DNA of 64,000 bases from Chloroflexota bacterium (GCA_027624075.1 JAQBUH010000001.1:124001-188000); one strand, 5' to 3'; positions 8,105 through 17,147 are shown, counted from the first letter of the stretch. Notes: a model not told the origin generated them from the sequence alone. Numbers and translations: made by a program.

Positions 8105-8701
8105 TTACTGCGCGGTTCCAAGTCCTGTCTCTTCATCGAAGAGATATGTGACGATGTCCCAGATGTCTTCTTCGCTAAGCTGTTTACCGAACGCCGGCAT
8201 CACGGTGATTCCGCTGTTGAGGACCGTGAACCAGATGCCCTCGTTTCTCTGGGCACGAGTGTCAAGCAGGTTCGCCGGAGGGCCGTACAGCGCACCGTTC
8301 GTTGTGTTCCAGAAGCTCTGGTTGGAGGTCAGGTGTGCGGCGGCGGGTCCGTCTCCTCGTCCGTTGACGCCGTGGCAGACGGAGCAGTTGACCGAAAATA
8401 GCTGGGCGGCGACAACAGAGTTGTACGGCCTGCGCTGGAACTCAGGGACCGCCAGCGAAACATCGGGACCGCCAACAGACTCATGCGCGATCGACTGTGC
8501 GGGCGGCTGGAGCCTTGGTGGCTCCTGTGCACGGTTAGATTGCGCGTAATGCATCTCTGTGAAGAGGTCTACAGGGTAAGCGTTGGTCTCCTGGACGCTG
8601 CAAGCGGCAGCCAGCACTGCGAACAGGCCAAGAAGGCCTGCCAGGAGAGTGCGGCGCCGTGAGGCGGACATCGCCATGTTCAGTCTCGCCGGTGCATTCA
8701 T
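8105..8701 (-). CDS. actE: Monoheme cytochrome c lipoprotein, ActE-like subunit of alternative complex III
   Basis: A 198-residue exported protein: lipobox LAAAC with Cys34, one haem motif CSVCH (residues 106-110), and a likely Met axial ligand in VMPAFGKQLSEEDIWDIV, the typical class I C-terminal helix. In alternative complex III (quinol:cytochrome c/oxidase oxidoreductase), ActE is the peripheral monoheme subunit passing electrons outward. Its ATG overlaps the stop of the ActD gene by 4 bases (8698-8701). Gene order with ActD and NrfD-like proteins makes the assignment firm. Confidence 0.88.
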   Translation of the reverse strand: MNAPARLNMAMSASRRRTLLAGLLGLFAVLAAACSVQETNAYPVDLFTEMHYAQSNRAQEPPRLQPPAQSIAHESVGGPDVSLAVPEFQRRPYNSVVAAQLFSVNCSVCHGVNGRGDGPAAAHLTSNQSFWNTTNGALYGPPANLLDTRAQRNEGIWFTVLNSGITVMPAFGKQLSEEDIWDIVTYLFDEETGLGTAQ

Positions 8702-9207
8702 GAGGCGTGCTTTATCTCCAGGGCGCCGGCTGTCTTCAAAACAGACTCGGCTTCCTGAGCGCGGGTGCTTTCGACGCTGATGACGACTCCAATCCAGCCC
8801 TCGGTGATCCGCTCGTCGTATGCGCCGGGGTTCATGTTTGGGAGCCTGGACTCGAAGATGATGCCGATCACCGTTGCGATAACCGCCGAGAGCATCGTCA
8901 TCTCATACACGATGATGATCATGGCGAACAACGAAAGAATCGGCTTGCCTCCTGTCACCATCGGAAACGCAATCTGAGTCCCTGCGGTCAACAGAATGGC
9001 CGTTGTGAAGCCAATGATTGCGCCAAATGCCGGAAACCGGAACAGGCGGTGCTGGGGGACGTGTTCTCCGAACGCGCCCTCCGGGTAGGGCGTGCCGGTC
9101 AGCACGTCGAACGTGCCTGCCTCAAAGCCTGCCTGGGCCAGGCCATCCATGGCGTCTGCTGCTGGTTCTGCCTCTTGGAACAAACCAAGAATGCTGCGGT
9201 CAGCCAT
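8698..9207 (-). CDS. actD: ActD subunit of alternative complex III (DUF3341)
   Basis: A 169-residue protein with an N-terminal soluble part (LGLFQEAEPAADAMDGLAQAG, a helix that recurs in ActD) and two transmembrane helices at about residues 57-75 and 90-118. It matches the ActD/DUF3341 layout. ActD is a membrane-peripheral subunit placed between the NrfD-like quinol subunits and the monoheme cytochrome. It has a good ribosome site (AGGAG) in the 5-base gap after the preceding gene and is coupled to actE through an ATGA overlap. Confidence 0.88.
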   Translation of the reverse strand: MADRSILGLFQEAEPAADAMDGLAQAGFEAGTFDVLTGTPYPEGAFGEHVPQHRLFRFPAFGAIIGFTTAILLTAGTQIAFPMVTGGKPILSLFAMIIIVYEMTMLSAVIATVIGIIFESRLPNMNPGAYDERITEGWIGVVISVESTRAQEAESVLKTAGALEIKHAS

Positions 9208-9212
9208 TTCGG

Positions 9213-10592
9213 CTACTCCTGTTCCCTCAGAATCGCGGGCACGTTTACCCGGCCGATTTTGATCTTGTCAACAAATATCTGGCTTTCCTTCTGCTCGAAT
9301 AGCGGGACGAGCGGGAAGAAGCGCGAGAAGAGAAGCATGAGGAAAGTCACCCATGCCACAGACCACACAAGAATTGACCATTCGACAAGGCTCGGCCGGT
9401 ACGAGTCCCACGTGTAGACGAACGGCGTCCGGCGTGAGAGCCCTGGGACGATGATCATGAAGCGTTCCAGCCACATGCCGATGTTCACAAACAGCGATGT
9501 CCAGAACATCAACGCAATGTTGTTCCTGACGCTCTTGAACAGCCACATGCCGACGGGGATTATGTAGCCGGTCATTAAGAACACGCCAAACATCAAGTTC
9601 CACGGCCAGGAAAAGATCTGGAGCTCCCGGAGCGCGATCTCAGGCGCGTCCAGCGAGTAGATGGCAAAGACCAGCTCAAGGAACGTGAAACCGAGCCAAG
9701 CCGTCGCCACAACGATCAACAGCCTCGCCAGCGCGTCGAAGTGCTCAGGGCGAATGAAGTCGTCCCACTTCCACAGCCAGCGCATCAACGCCATCATCGT
9801 CACCACTGCAGACACACCTGAGTGGACCGCGCCAATGACGAAGTAGGGAGCGAAGATCGTGGAGTGCCAGCCTTCGACCGCAGGGGTGATGGCAAAGTCC
9901 CATGAAACGATCGAGTGCACCGAGACGAAGATCGGGAGCATCAGTGCTGAAAGCAGGATTCCGCCGACCGTCTGAAGCTTCCACTGCCGCGGGTTTCCTC
10001 GCCAGCCGAGTGCCAGCACCGTGTAGAGCGTCTTCTGCCAGCCCCGCGTGCGGTCTCGCAGGTTGCCAAGATCGGGCAGTAGCGCAACGTACAGGAACAG
10101 AGTGCTCCCCGTGAGGTACGTGCCGATCGCCACCGGGTCCATGATCAGCGGAGACCTGATGTTCGGGAAGATGCCGCGCGCGAAGTCGTATGGCAGTATC
10201 CAGTAGGCAATGCGCCATGGGCGGCCGGCGTGGATCAACGGGAAGATCAATGCCGTCAGCAACGAGAACACGGTCAGCAGTTCTGCCGCACGCGTTACAG
10301 GTCTGCGCCACTCAGCCTGTGTCAGGCGAAGGATGGCGGAGATCATGATTCCCGCGTGACTGATGCCGACCCAGAAGACGAATGTGGTGATGAACAGTCC
10401 CCAGTAAACGGGACGTGAAAGGCCCGTGACGCCAAGGCCGCGATTGACCATGAACCCGATGATCACAAAGCCAATCAACACGACGACGCCAAGACCCAGA
10501 ACGGTCGGCAGCCACCACTTCGGGGTGTTCAACTGACCGTTCAGCAGAATCCTGTTCGTCTCAACCTGGTCTAGGACACGTCTTTGCTGCAT
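9213..10592 (-). CDS. NrfD/PsrC-like membrane subunit of alternative complex III (second copy, ActF/ActC-like)
   Basis: A 459-residue polytopic protein of the NrfD/PsrC family, with about ten predicted membrane helices. The histidine-containing string FWVGISHAGIMISAILRLTQ near residue 75 is typical of ActC/PsrC quinol sites. In characterised alternative complex III, two such subunits (ActC and ActF) carry quinol oxidation and possible proton paths. This one follows a longer paralogue (10688-12121). I cannot say which equals ActC and which ActF; length and the SHAG string make this copy a good quinol-site candidate. Confidence 0.85.
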   Translation of the reverse strand: MQQRRVLDQVETNRILLNGQLNTPKWWLPTVLGLGVVVLIGFVIIGFMVNRGLGVTGLSRPVYWGLFITTFVFWVGISHAGIMISAILRLTQAEWRRPVTRAAELLTVFSLLTALIFPLIHAGRPWRIAYWILPYDFARGIFPNIRSPLIMDPVAIGTYLTGSTLFLYVALLPDLGNLRDRTRGWQKTLYTVLALGWRGNPRQWKLQTVGGILLSALMLPIFVSVHSIVSWDFAITPAVEGWHSTIFAPYFVIGAVHSGVSAVVTMMALMRWLWKWDDFIRPEHFDALARLLIVVATAWLGFTFLELVFAIYSLDAPEIALRELQIFSWPWNLMFGVFLMTGYIIPVGMWLFKSVRNNIALMFWTSLFVNIGMWLERFMIIVPGLSRRTPFVYTWDSYRPSLVEWSILVWSVAWVTFLMLLFSRFFPLVPLFEQKESQIFVDKIKIGRVNVPAILREQE

Positions 10593-10596
10593 CTCG

Positions 10597-10677
10597 TTAC
10601 TTTGCCGCCTCCGCTAGCTCACCTGTCAGGCTGCTCGCACCGGCCACTTGTCTCTTCCGTCTTTCCAGTTCGCTCAT
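10597..10677 (-). CDS. Possible 26-residue microprotein between the two NrfD-like genes
   Basis: An ATG-initiated frame, MSELERRKRQVAGASSLTGE and six more residues, fits the gap between the two NrfD-like genes and ends 4 bases before the next start. It is charged at the N-terminus and has no membrane segment. Only a weak ribosome site (GAG) precedes it. It may be a small accessory peptide of the complex or a chance frame. Confidence 0.25.
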   Translation of the reverse strand: MSELERRKRQVAGASSLTGELAEAAK

Positions 10678-10687
10678 TGTTCTCGTC

Positions 10688-12121
10688 TTAGTCAGGTTTT
10701 GCGACCAGCACGCCGTGCCCTCGAAGATACTTCACGGGCTTCGAGAGTAGCTGGTATTCCTGCGTCTGCCAGATGGAGACGATTGGTATAACACGGAAGA
10801 TCAACAACATCACCAGCGCCGCCGCGCTCAGTGCGCCCACGATGATCATGTAATCGAAGGTGTCCGGCCAGACCGTGTCAGGAATCGTGTGCAGGTAGCG
10901 TTCGTGTATCTGCTCCGGCGGCACCGACCACGCAGAAACGTAGATGCGCATGCGGTCCAATAGGAGTCCAAACAGCACTATGACCGCGCCAATTGTGGGT
11001 CCATTCACACTCGTGCGCACCCGGTTCCAGATCAGCCACCACCAGGGCAACAGGAACGACATGAACATTCCCGGTATGAACGCCCAGATCATCGGCCCCC
11101 TGATGAACATATCGACCCAGGCGATGTCCGCCAGGCTGCGGCCGTACCAGAAGACGATGAACGCAGAGAAGAAGAAGTAGACCCAGAGCAGCGACGTCGC
11201 AAACAGCAGGCGTCCCAGGGACCAGAACTGGTCCAGCCGGAGGTAGTCCTGCAGGCCAAGGTATCGGCGAGCGGCCCACGCCGCAATGATCGTGACCGCA
11301 ACTCCTGCCTGGATCGAGCTCATCGAGTGGTACATCGGGAAGATAGCGTCGCGCCAGCCCGGCACGACTCCCATTGCAAAATCGCTTGTGAACACGAAGT
11401 GCGTGTAGATCAGTACCAGGAAGTAGAACGTTCCGAACATGCCGATGCGCATCCTGAGCGTCCGCCACTGGACGGTCGAGCCGACCCACCCACGGGCCAA
11501 AGACTTTCCGACGTTGCGGCGCCAGCCGGTCGAATGGTCGCGCATTGCCGCGAAGTCTGGCATGGCAGAGGTGTAGAACAGGCCAAGCCCGGCAAGGAGC
11601 AGCGTGCCCATTGCAAGGAAGATCATCACGTGCGGTGTCAGGTCGGGCGACTCGAACCAGATTGACCTCCGGCGAGCCCCTTCCGTGACGAGCGGAGGCA
11701 GCACGGCAACCAGCGGGACCATGATGGCGATTGTTACGACGCCCATCAATGAGAATGCAGCCGAAAGCCGAGTAAGCGGCCGGACCCAGTTTGCCTTTGC
11801 CAGCACAGGAGCGACGGCGACAAGCGGCGCCCCGCCGCCTACCGTTAGCAGGAATGCGGCAATGGCCGCTGTGTAGCCCCACTCCGTCTGGTCATCGAGG
11901 CTCTGGACGGCCTTCAGCACGATCCCTGCGATGCCGACTATCGTCAGCACGCCAAGAACTATCGACCATCGCTTGAAGCCACGCGCCCCGGCGGTGGTCG
12001 ATGCGATGAGGGTCGTTTTTACGTCGGCAGGTCTCAGGACAACGTGCCCTGCGTCGCTGCCGTGTCCGGCGTGACTTTCAGGCGCTGTCGCTTGTCCTGC
12101 CAGGGCGCTGTTAGTGGCCAT
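10688..12121 (-). CDS. actC: NrfD/PsrC-like membrane subunit of alternative complex III (ActC-like)
   Basis: A polytopic NrfD/PsrC-family protein of 477 residues from the ATG at 12121, preceded by AAGGTGG and overlapping the Fe-S gene by 11 bases. A start 7 codons earlier is possible. About ten helices are visible, with a His-rich N-terminal tail (ESHAGHGSDAGH) before the first helix. It directly follows the two-gene ActB, the usual place of ActC, which oxidises quinol and hands electrons to the Fe-S subunit. The cofactor-free membrane subunit is assigned by family and order. Confidence 0.85.
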   Translation of the reverse strand: MATNSALAGQATAPESHAGHGSDAGHVVLRPADVKTTLIASTTAGARGFKRWSIVLGVLTIVGIAGIVLKAVQSLDDQTEWGYTAAIAAFLLTVGGGAPLVAVAPVLAKANWVRPLTRLSAAFSLMGVVTIAIMVPLVAVLPPLVTEGARRRSIWFESPDLTPHVMIFLAMGTLLLAGLGLFYTSAMPDFAAMRDHSTGWRRNVGKSLARGWVGSTVQWRTLRMRIGMFGTFYFLVLIYTHFVFTSDFAMGVVPGWRDAIFPMYHSMSSIQAGVAVTIIAAWAARRYLGLQDYLRLDQFWSLGRLLFATSLLWVYFFFSAFIVFWYGRSLADIAWVDMFIRGPMIWAFIPGMFMSFLLPWWWLIWNRVRTSVNGPTIGAVIVLFGLLLDRMRIYVSAWSVPPEQIHERYLHTIPDTVWPDTFDYMIIVGALSAAALVMLLIFRVIPIVSIWQTQEYQLLSKPVKYLRGHGVLVAKPD

Positions 12122-12872
12122 CGCCACCTTCGCTCTCCGCACCGGTCAGTGCTATCTCACGGTCTTCGTCGACCTTGGCCAGGTAGAACACATTCGGGCT
12201 GGTGCCCAGTTGCGGCATCAGAGTGTAGTACCTGTCGTCCTTCTTCATCTGCGAAACCCGGCTGTTCGGGTCGTTAATGTCACCGAAGTTGAGTGCGCTC
12301 GTCGGGCACGCCTCCTGGCACGCCGTCTGAATCTCCCCGTCCTCCAGCGGCCTGCTCTCCGAGGCGGCCTTGCGGACTCCCCTGCGGACACGGTGCACGC
12401 AGAAGCTGCACTTCTCCATGATTCCGCGGCTGCGGATCGTCACATCAGGGTTCAGGTGGTTCCTGAGGGACTCCGGCCAGACCGGCTCCCAGTAGTTAAA
12501 GAAGCGGACGATATACGGGCAGCCGTTGGCGCAGTACCTGGTCCCAACACAGCGGTTATAGACCTGGACATTCATCCCCTCAGCGTTGTGGTAGGTGGCG
12601 AACACGGGACAGACCGGCTCACACGGCGCGTTCTCACAGTGCTGGCACATGATCGGGATGAATCGCGCCTTGATGTCGGGGAACTCGCCTTCCCAGTACC
12701 GTTCGACGCGGATCCACGATATCGAGCGGTTGCGCTCAAACCGGTCCTGCGTGTTGAGCGGGATGTTGTTTTCAACCTGGCAGGCGAGCACGCAGGCCTG
12801 GCAGCCCGTGCACTTGTCCACGTCAACTGCCATCGCCCACTTGTGATTGCCGAACCCTGCTTGAGTCACCAT
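12111..12872 (-). CDS. Four-cluster ferredoxin subunit of alternative complex III (Fe-S half of ActB)
   Basis: A 253-residue PsrB/NrfC-type ferredoxin. I count fifteen cysteines in the family pattern: CTGCQACVLAC, CQHCENAPCEPVC, CVGTRYCANGC, CSFC and CQEAC. Fifteen rather than sixteen ligands agrees with three [4Fe-4S] clusters and one [3Fe-4S], as in characterised alternative complex III. In Rhodothermus the Fe-S and molybdopterin-like parts of ActB are one polypeptide; here they are separate genes 17 bases apart. It would wire quinol-derived electrons to the pentaheme subunit. Confidence 0.9.
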   Translation of the reverse strand: MVTQAGFGNHKWAMAVDVDKCTGCQACVLACQVENNIPLNTQDRFERNRSISWIRVERYWEGEFPDIKARFIPIMCQHCENAPCEPVCPVFATYHNAEGMNVQVYNRCVGTRYCANGCPYIVRFFNYWEPVWPESLRNHLNPDVTIRSRGIMEKCSFCVHRVRRGVRKAASESRPLEDGEIQTACQEACPTSALNFGDINDPNSRVSQMKKDDRYYTLMPQLGTSPNVFYLAKVDEDREIALTGAESEGGDGH

Positions 12873-12889
12873 AAATGCTGCTCTGGACC

Positions 12890-15259
12890 TTACTCTTGAG
12901 ACTCTGACTCGCTGATGCGGTCACCAATGCTGTCGCGCCCGATCTCTCGTCTCGTCTCGTCGTTCGTGAAGAGCTTCCGGTATTCTGCCTCGTTCGCCGC
13001 CTCGGCCTCGTGAGCTGTCTCACCCGGCGCAACCACCAGCACCGGCACACCAGGCTCGATCGGGAACGCCTCGACCGTACCCTCGAACTTGGGCAACTTC
13101 AGCCTGCGTCCCGTCTTCTGGATGCGCACAGAGGTCGCTGCCCATGCCAGGGCGCCGGTCTCTTCGTCTTTCTTGTCAGAGATGATCTTGAGAACGTTTT
13201 CGCCGCGGCCTTCCGCCCAGCGTCCGCCCTCAATCTTGCCGTACCCGATTGGCACGCCTATCACGCCACGGGGAACGCCGGGGTGAGGATAAGCTATCGC
13301 CTCGATCTCGCCTGAGGTCGACTTGATGAAGAGGATGTCGCCCTCGCTCACCTCTATAGATTTGGCGTCCTCTTTATTGATCTCCGCCCATGTGGCCCAT
13401 GCCGCGCTCGACATCGGGTCAGGCACCTGCTGGGCCCACGGCGCGGCCGAGAGCCGGCCGTCAAGCAGATTGTTCGAGACAAATGGCACTAGCGTCAGGT
13501 CGATGCCCTGTCCGAGCCCTGAGGTGCCGGAGAACTCCGCCTCTGTTTTGCCGCGTATGAAATTCGGAAAGCTGAACGACCTGCTCGGCCCTGTGGCCCG
13601 AGTGTCCCACCAGCCGCCGCGCTGAAGCACACCCTTGCGGAACAGGTTCGAGTTTGGCGCGCTGACCGATGCTGTCGAACCGCCCCGGTTGAACAGGCCG
13701 TTGGTCGTCTGCTCCACCAATTGCTGCATAGAAGAGGCGCCGATATCGTTACCTGCGAGCCGGAGCAACTCGTCACCAAAACCACGGGCGTCTGCGATCA
13801 GGCTCACCTCGTCCGCAGATATCGTGGGGCCGACCACCGGCTGCTGAATACCGACGACTGCGTAGCCGGGACCTGGCTCGGGAATATCGGTGCCCCAGTC
13901 CTCGAGATAACTCTTCTCTGGAAGGACAAGGGTCGCCTCGGCCATCGTGTCGTCCATCACAGTTCCAAAGACGATCACGTTTGGAACAGACTGCAGCGCG
14001 TCTATCACATCAACGGAGTTCGGCATCCCGTGAGCGAGGTCAACGCCGCGGATGATCACCGTGTCAATGTTTCCGGCCCGCCACTGGGCCAGTTCCTGTT
14101 CCCATGCCGCAAACGAGGCCCCTGTCGCCGATCCTGAAAGCCCTTCGACTGCCGGCGCCGGATTCAGCTTGACGCCGCCCGTGCTTCCCACAGCGCCCAC
14201 CAGCGTGTTCAGCGCGTAGATCGCGGAAAGGGCGAAAGTGCCGTGCACATGCGCGCCTGCGCTGCCTCCGCCAAATGCCACGCTGGGCCGGCTTGAGCCG
14301 AAGCGCCGCCCGGCTTTCACGATCTTTTCTGCCGAGACGCCAGACCGCGCCGCCACATCCTGCGGCCTGTAGGCGTTGAGTATCCCCGCTGGGAGCGCGC
14401 TGGTGAAAGCGGTGATCTCGGCTGCGGAGGCGAGGCCTTCGTCGATAACAACATTGGCGATCGCAAGGGCGACGTCGCCCTCTCTCCCCGGCCGGATGGG
14501 AAGCCACATATCTGCGGCCGCGGCTGTCATCGACATCCGGGACTCGCCGTGAATCATGTAGCCGCGCGTTTCAGCGCTGCGGAACTTGCCGTACTGGACG
14601 CTGTGACGGACAGGCGACACCCAGCTGCTCAGCCAGTCTGCGCCAAATGAGAGAACTGTGTGTGCGTTGGCGATGTCGAACTCTGGCAGGACATCGGCGT
14701 CGAAGATCTTCTTTATTGAGCCGTGCAGCACTCCCTGTTCGACCGGGTCGAACGTGATGTAACGGCCACCTCTTACCTCAGCAAACCGGCTGGCAACCCA
14801 TCCGAGGTGCCCGCGCAGCGGGTTGGTGACAACGGTCATCCGGGATGTGTTTGTGGCGGCGGCCAACACGCTCTCCGCCTGGGTCCAGGACGTCTGGGCC
14901 AGCTGGCCTCCGTGAGTGCGCCTGGAGAGCGGGCCGGCGAGCCGGTCCGGGTGATAGAGCAGCTGGAGAGCGACGTCATCGCGGACGCTGTGCTTGCCCA
15001 TGTTGACCGGGAAGTCGACGTTTCCAGCCACTTTCTTCGCCCGGCCCTGCATGACGCGGACTATCAGGCCGTCGCTATTTCGCCCGTCAGGGTTGACCGT
15101 GGCGAACCACGCGTCCTCTCCGCGGACGAGGTCCTCAGGGAGCTCAACCGGGCTCTGGACAATCAACTCGCGCTCGGGTATTCCGCACGCGGCGAATATC
15201 ACCGCGCCTGCGGTGGCCTTGCCACTCAGGGCCAGGAACTCTCTCCGGGTGAGCTTCAT
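12890..15259 (-). CDS. actB: Molybdopterin-oxidoreductase-like subunit of alternative complex III (cofactor-free half of ActB)
   Basis: A 789-residue protein of the DMSO-reductase fold. The N-terminus has a Tat motif RREFL and a lipobox-like IFAAC at Cys25, so it is probably a Tat-exported lipoprotein. Reading the whole sequence, Cys25 is the only cysteine. There is therefore neither the N-terminal [4Fe-4S] site nor a Cys ligand for molybdenum, as known for ActB, which lacks Mo. It would be a structural subunit outside the membrane. The start lies 36 bases after the pentaheme cytochrome gene. Confidence 0.9.
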   Translation of the reverse strand: MKLTRREFLALSGKATAGAVIFAACGIPERELIVQSPVELPEDLVRGEDAWFATVNPDGRNSDGLIVRVMQGRAKKVAGNVDFPVNMGKHSVRDDVALQLLYHPDRLAGPLSRRTHGGQLAQTSWTQAESVLAAATNTSRMTVVTNPLRGHLGWVASRFAEVRGGRYITFDPVEQGVLHGSIKKIFDADVLPEFDIANAHTVLSFGADWLSSWVSPVRHSVQYGKFRSAETRGYMIHGESRMSMTAAAADMWLPIRPGREGDVALAIANVVIDEGLASAAEITAFTSALPAGILNAYRPQDVAARSGVSAEKIVKAGRRFGSSRPSVAFGGGSAGAHVHGTFALSAIYALNTLVGAVGSTGGVKLNPAPAVEGLSGSATGASFAAWEQELAQWRAGNIDTVIIRGVDLAHGMPNSVDVIDALQSVPNVIVFGTVMDDTMAEATLVLPEKSYLEDWGTDIPEPGPGYAVVGIQQPVVGPTISADEVSLIADARGFGDELLRLAGNDIGASSMQQLVEQTTNGLFNRGGSTASVSAPNSNLFRKGVLQRGGWWDTRATGPSRSFSFPNFIRGKTEAEFSGTSGLGQGIDLTLVPFVSNNLLDGRLSAAPWAQQVPDPMSSAAWATWAEINKEDAKSIEVSEGDILFIKSTSGEIEAIAYPHPGVPRGVIGVPIGYGKIEGGRWAEGRGENVLKIISDKKDEETGALAWAATSVRIQKTGRRLKLPKFEGTVEAFPIEPGVPVLVVAPGETAHEAEAANEAEYRKLFTNDETRREIGRDSIGDRISESESQE

Positions 15260-15295
15260 CTGCCTGTCAGGATCCCTTCGTCAGCTTCATAAGTT

Positions 15296-16036
15296 CTATT
15301 GGTGGCAGGCTGCGCAGTCGGTCGGCGCGTTGTTGGCCCGGTGGCAGTCTACGCACTGCCCCATCTTTAACGGCTCAACCTGTTCCACCTGGGCCATCGC
15401 CGCAACATCGCCGTGACATGTGGAACACGTCAGAGCCGGCTTCACAGCTTGCTGCGAGTTAACATCGGCCGTCGCATTGCCAATACTGGCCGGGTTCGCG
15501 GTCAAAAATCTGATGTGCGGCTCATGCACAAAGCGCACATGGTCCGGCATCCGGGTAACCCGGCGCCAGTTGATCGGCAATGGCTCGTTGCCTGTGATTC
15601 CGGCGTTCTGTCGAAGCTGAGTCAGTGGCACGCTGGACTCGGGTCCGATTGCCTGGTGGCAGAACGCGCACTGGGCAACCGGCGGGACACCGGCGTTCGC
15701 CTGAGTTGTCACAGTTCTGTGGCAGAACGTGCAGTCCAGGCCAAGCGCCTCAAGCGGCATCAGGTCCTGGTTGAGGCGCGCATTGCCAGAGGCGTCCACC
15801 AGCTGGCCTGTGCCGGCGTGGACCGTGTGTGGGAAATTAATGGGCTGCTCAAACGTCTGGTCAAAACCCAGGATCGGGACGGGCTGGCCAAGCCAACCTG
15901 TGACAACGAAAGCGGCCAGGGCGGCGAGCACAGCAACAACGCCGAGGCCGCCAAGTCCAAGAATCGGGATCAGAATCTTTAACCAGGTCGGCGTCGTCTT
16001 ATTGCGCTCTTTTATTACAGAAATTAGCGACGCCAA
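15296..16036 (-). CDS. actA: Pentaheme cytochrome c, ActA-like subunit of alternative complex III
   Basis: A 246-residue protein with one N-terminal transmembrane anchor (about residues 20-48) and exactly five CxxCH haem motifs at residues 102-106, 123-127, 204-208, 228-232 and 241-245. Extra histidines (NFPHTVHAG, PDHVRFVHEPH) are available as distal ligands. ActA is the pentaheme electron exit of alternative complex III. It is somewhat compact and ends immediately after the last haem motif (CAACHQ). It leads the group of act genes after the small membrane protein at 16096. Confidence 0.92.
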   Translation of the reverse strand: MASLISVIKERNKTTPTWLKILIPILGLGGLGVVAVLAALAAFVVTGWLGQPVPILGFDQTFEQPINFPHTVHAGTGQLVDASGNARLNQDLMPLEALGLDCTFCHRTVTTQANAGVPPVAQCAFCHQAIGPESSVPLTQLRQNAGITGNEPLPINWRRVTRMPDHVRFVHEPHIRFLTANPASIGNATADVNSQQAVKPALTCSTCHGDVAAMAQVEQVEPLKMGQCVDCHRANNAPTDCAACHQ

Positions 16037-16095
16037 GCCGTTAATGCCCTCGTAACCCTTACTGTGCCCTGTTGTGGTCTAAAGTCTGCGGTCTG

Positions 16096-16386
16096 CTACT
16101 GCCAGAACCGCGGATACATCTCGCGGATCCAGTCCGTCTCACTTGCGGCAAGGAAAAGGAATAGTCCGATTCCTGCAAGTCCGGCGAGGCCGACTACATA
16201 GAAAAGCGGTCTCACCTTGAGCCATCGGCCCGATATCGAATTCGTGTCAACCGCCGATGGAATGACAGCGTGAGCGGTGACCAGGCTCACGCCGGCCACC
16301 AGCGCGCTGCCGAATGCGGCCCACAGGAACTTCAGCGCCAGCCCAACCTGTGCCCACTGTTCTGTCGATAGTGTTTGCGGATCCAT
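16096..16386 (-). CDS. Small two-helix membrane protein, first gene of the act operon
   Basis: A 96-residue protein with two hydrophobic segments, about residues 20-45 and 60-82, and polar ends. No known motif is recognised. It lies between the strong promoter-like sequence at 16478-16505 and the pentaheme cytochrome gene, 59 bases upstream of the latter. Small extra subunits (for example ActG) occur in some alternative complex III operons, so a small membrane subunit is a reasonable inference from position only. Confidence 0.7.
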   Translation of the reverse strand: MDPQTLSTEQWAQVGLALKFLWAAFGSALVAGVSLVTAHAVIPSAVDTNSISGRWLKVRPLFYVVGLAGLAGIGLFLFLAASETDWIREMYPRFWQ

Positions 16387-16477
16387 CGCCTGCAGTCTGT
16401 ACTAATCCCACCAGCCAGACAAGCCGAGCGCGCGTCAATAGTCCGTTCTCGCGGCACCCCGAATCTGGCAAGTGAAA

Positions 16478-16505
16478 ACTATCACGACCAAAAAATCGGT
16501 GTCAA
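16478..16505 (-). promoter_or_regulatory. Sigma-70-type promoter for the act/ccm operon
   Basis: On the minus strand a perfect -35 TTGACA (16505-16500) is followed after 16 bases by GATAGT (16483-16478, 4 of 6 matches to TATAAT). The first gene starts at 16386, giving a leader of roughly 85 bases. It is the only convincing promoter before a 13 kb co-linear block. The rest of the 16387-16690 spacer shows no recognised riboswitch. Confidence 0.6.
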
Positions 16506-16690
16506 GGTGATTTCAATCTCGTTTGGGCCGGGCTGGATGCGTCCCTGCCAGGCGGTTTGTGAGGCTCTTGGCGGACGCCGGGCCAGAAGCGTGGTGGGAT
16601 TCGATGGCACGTGCCGGTTGTTAGACGAATGGCGTCAACCTCTGCCGTCCGCAAGCGGTTACAAGTCTCCAGGCGCGTTGTAAGCAGGTA

Positions 16691-17059
16691 TCAAGTCTGA
16701 AGGCGGTATATCGCCTCGCTGGCAAGCAGCACGTACGGCTCGCCGCGCTGCTGTTGCGAATTGAGAGACCAGGGTTCGCCGTTGCCAACCGGCCTGATCC
16801 GGACGCCGTTATCTCCACCGCTTATTAGCCTGGACTCGCCGGCCCCTGAGTCGCCCACGAGAACGACTGTCACCTCGCATGGAGCGCCACCCTCGTCGTC
16901 AGAGCACCAGCCAACGATCTCCTGCGGCCCGTCTGAGCCCGGCAGGTCATCGACGCTCACTGATGAACTCGTCTCCGCAACGCCGCGTTGCTCAAACGTC
17001 TGCGTGGGAAAGTATCCGCAGTTGCCGTTGTCTTCGATGTCTATCCATACCTGTGCCAA
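16691..17059 (-). CDS. Hypothetical 122-residue protein
   Basis: An open frame of 122 residues starting MAQVWIDIEDNGNCGYFPTQ, acidic, with four cysteines and a beta-rich pattern but no signal peptide or membrane helix. No family recognised. It stands alone between the act promoter region and the divergent TrpB2-like gene. Its ordinary amino-acid composition makes it more likely real than a shadow, but no ribosome site is strong. Confidence 0.45.
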   Translation of the reverse strand: MAQVWIDIEDNGNCGYFPTQTFEQRGVAETSSSVSVDDLPGSDGPQEIVGWCSDDEGGAPCEVTVVLVGDSGAGESRLISGGDNGVRIRPVGNGEPWSLNSQQQRGEPYVLLASEAIYRLQT

Positions 17060-17147
17060 TTCAACGCCGTCCTATCCTGCCCCGATTACATGAATTGCCG
17101 CCGCGTCCTTTGAACAACCCTGGGAGCAAGCTGGCAAGCAACCCGGC

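Noticed and set aside
10878..11882. 334-residue frame, same strand as the ActC-like gene but another frame
   Set aside because: Fully inside the NrfD-like gene, with Arg/His/Gly-rich composition and no membrane helices.
16506..16690. Possible riboswitch or other structured RNA upstream of the act promoter
   Set aside because: No known consensus was recognised, and the region lies upstream of the promoter rather than in a leader.
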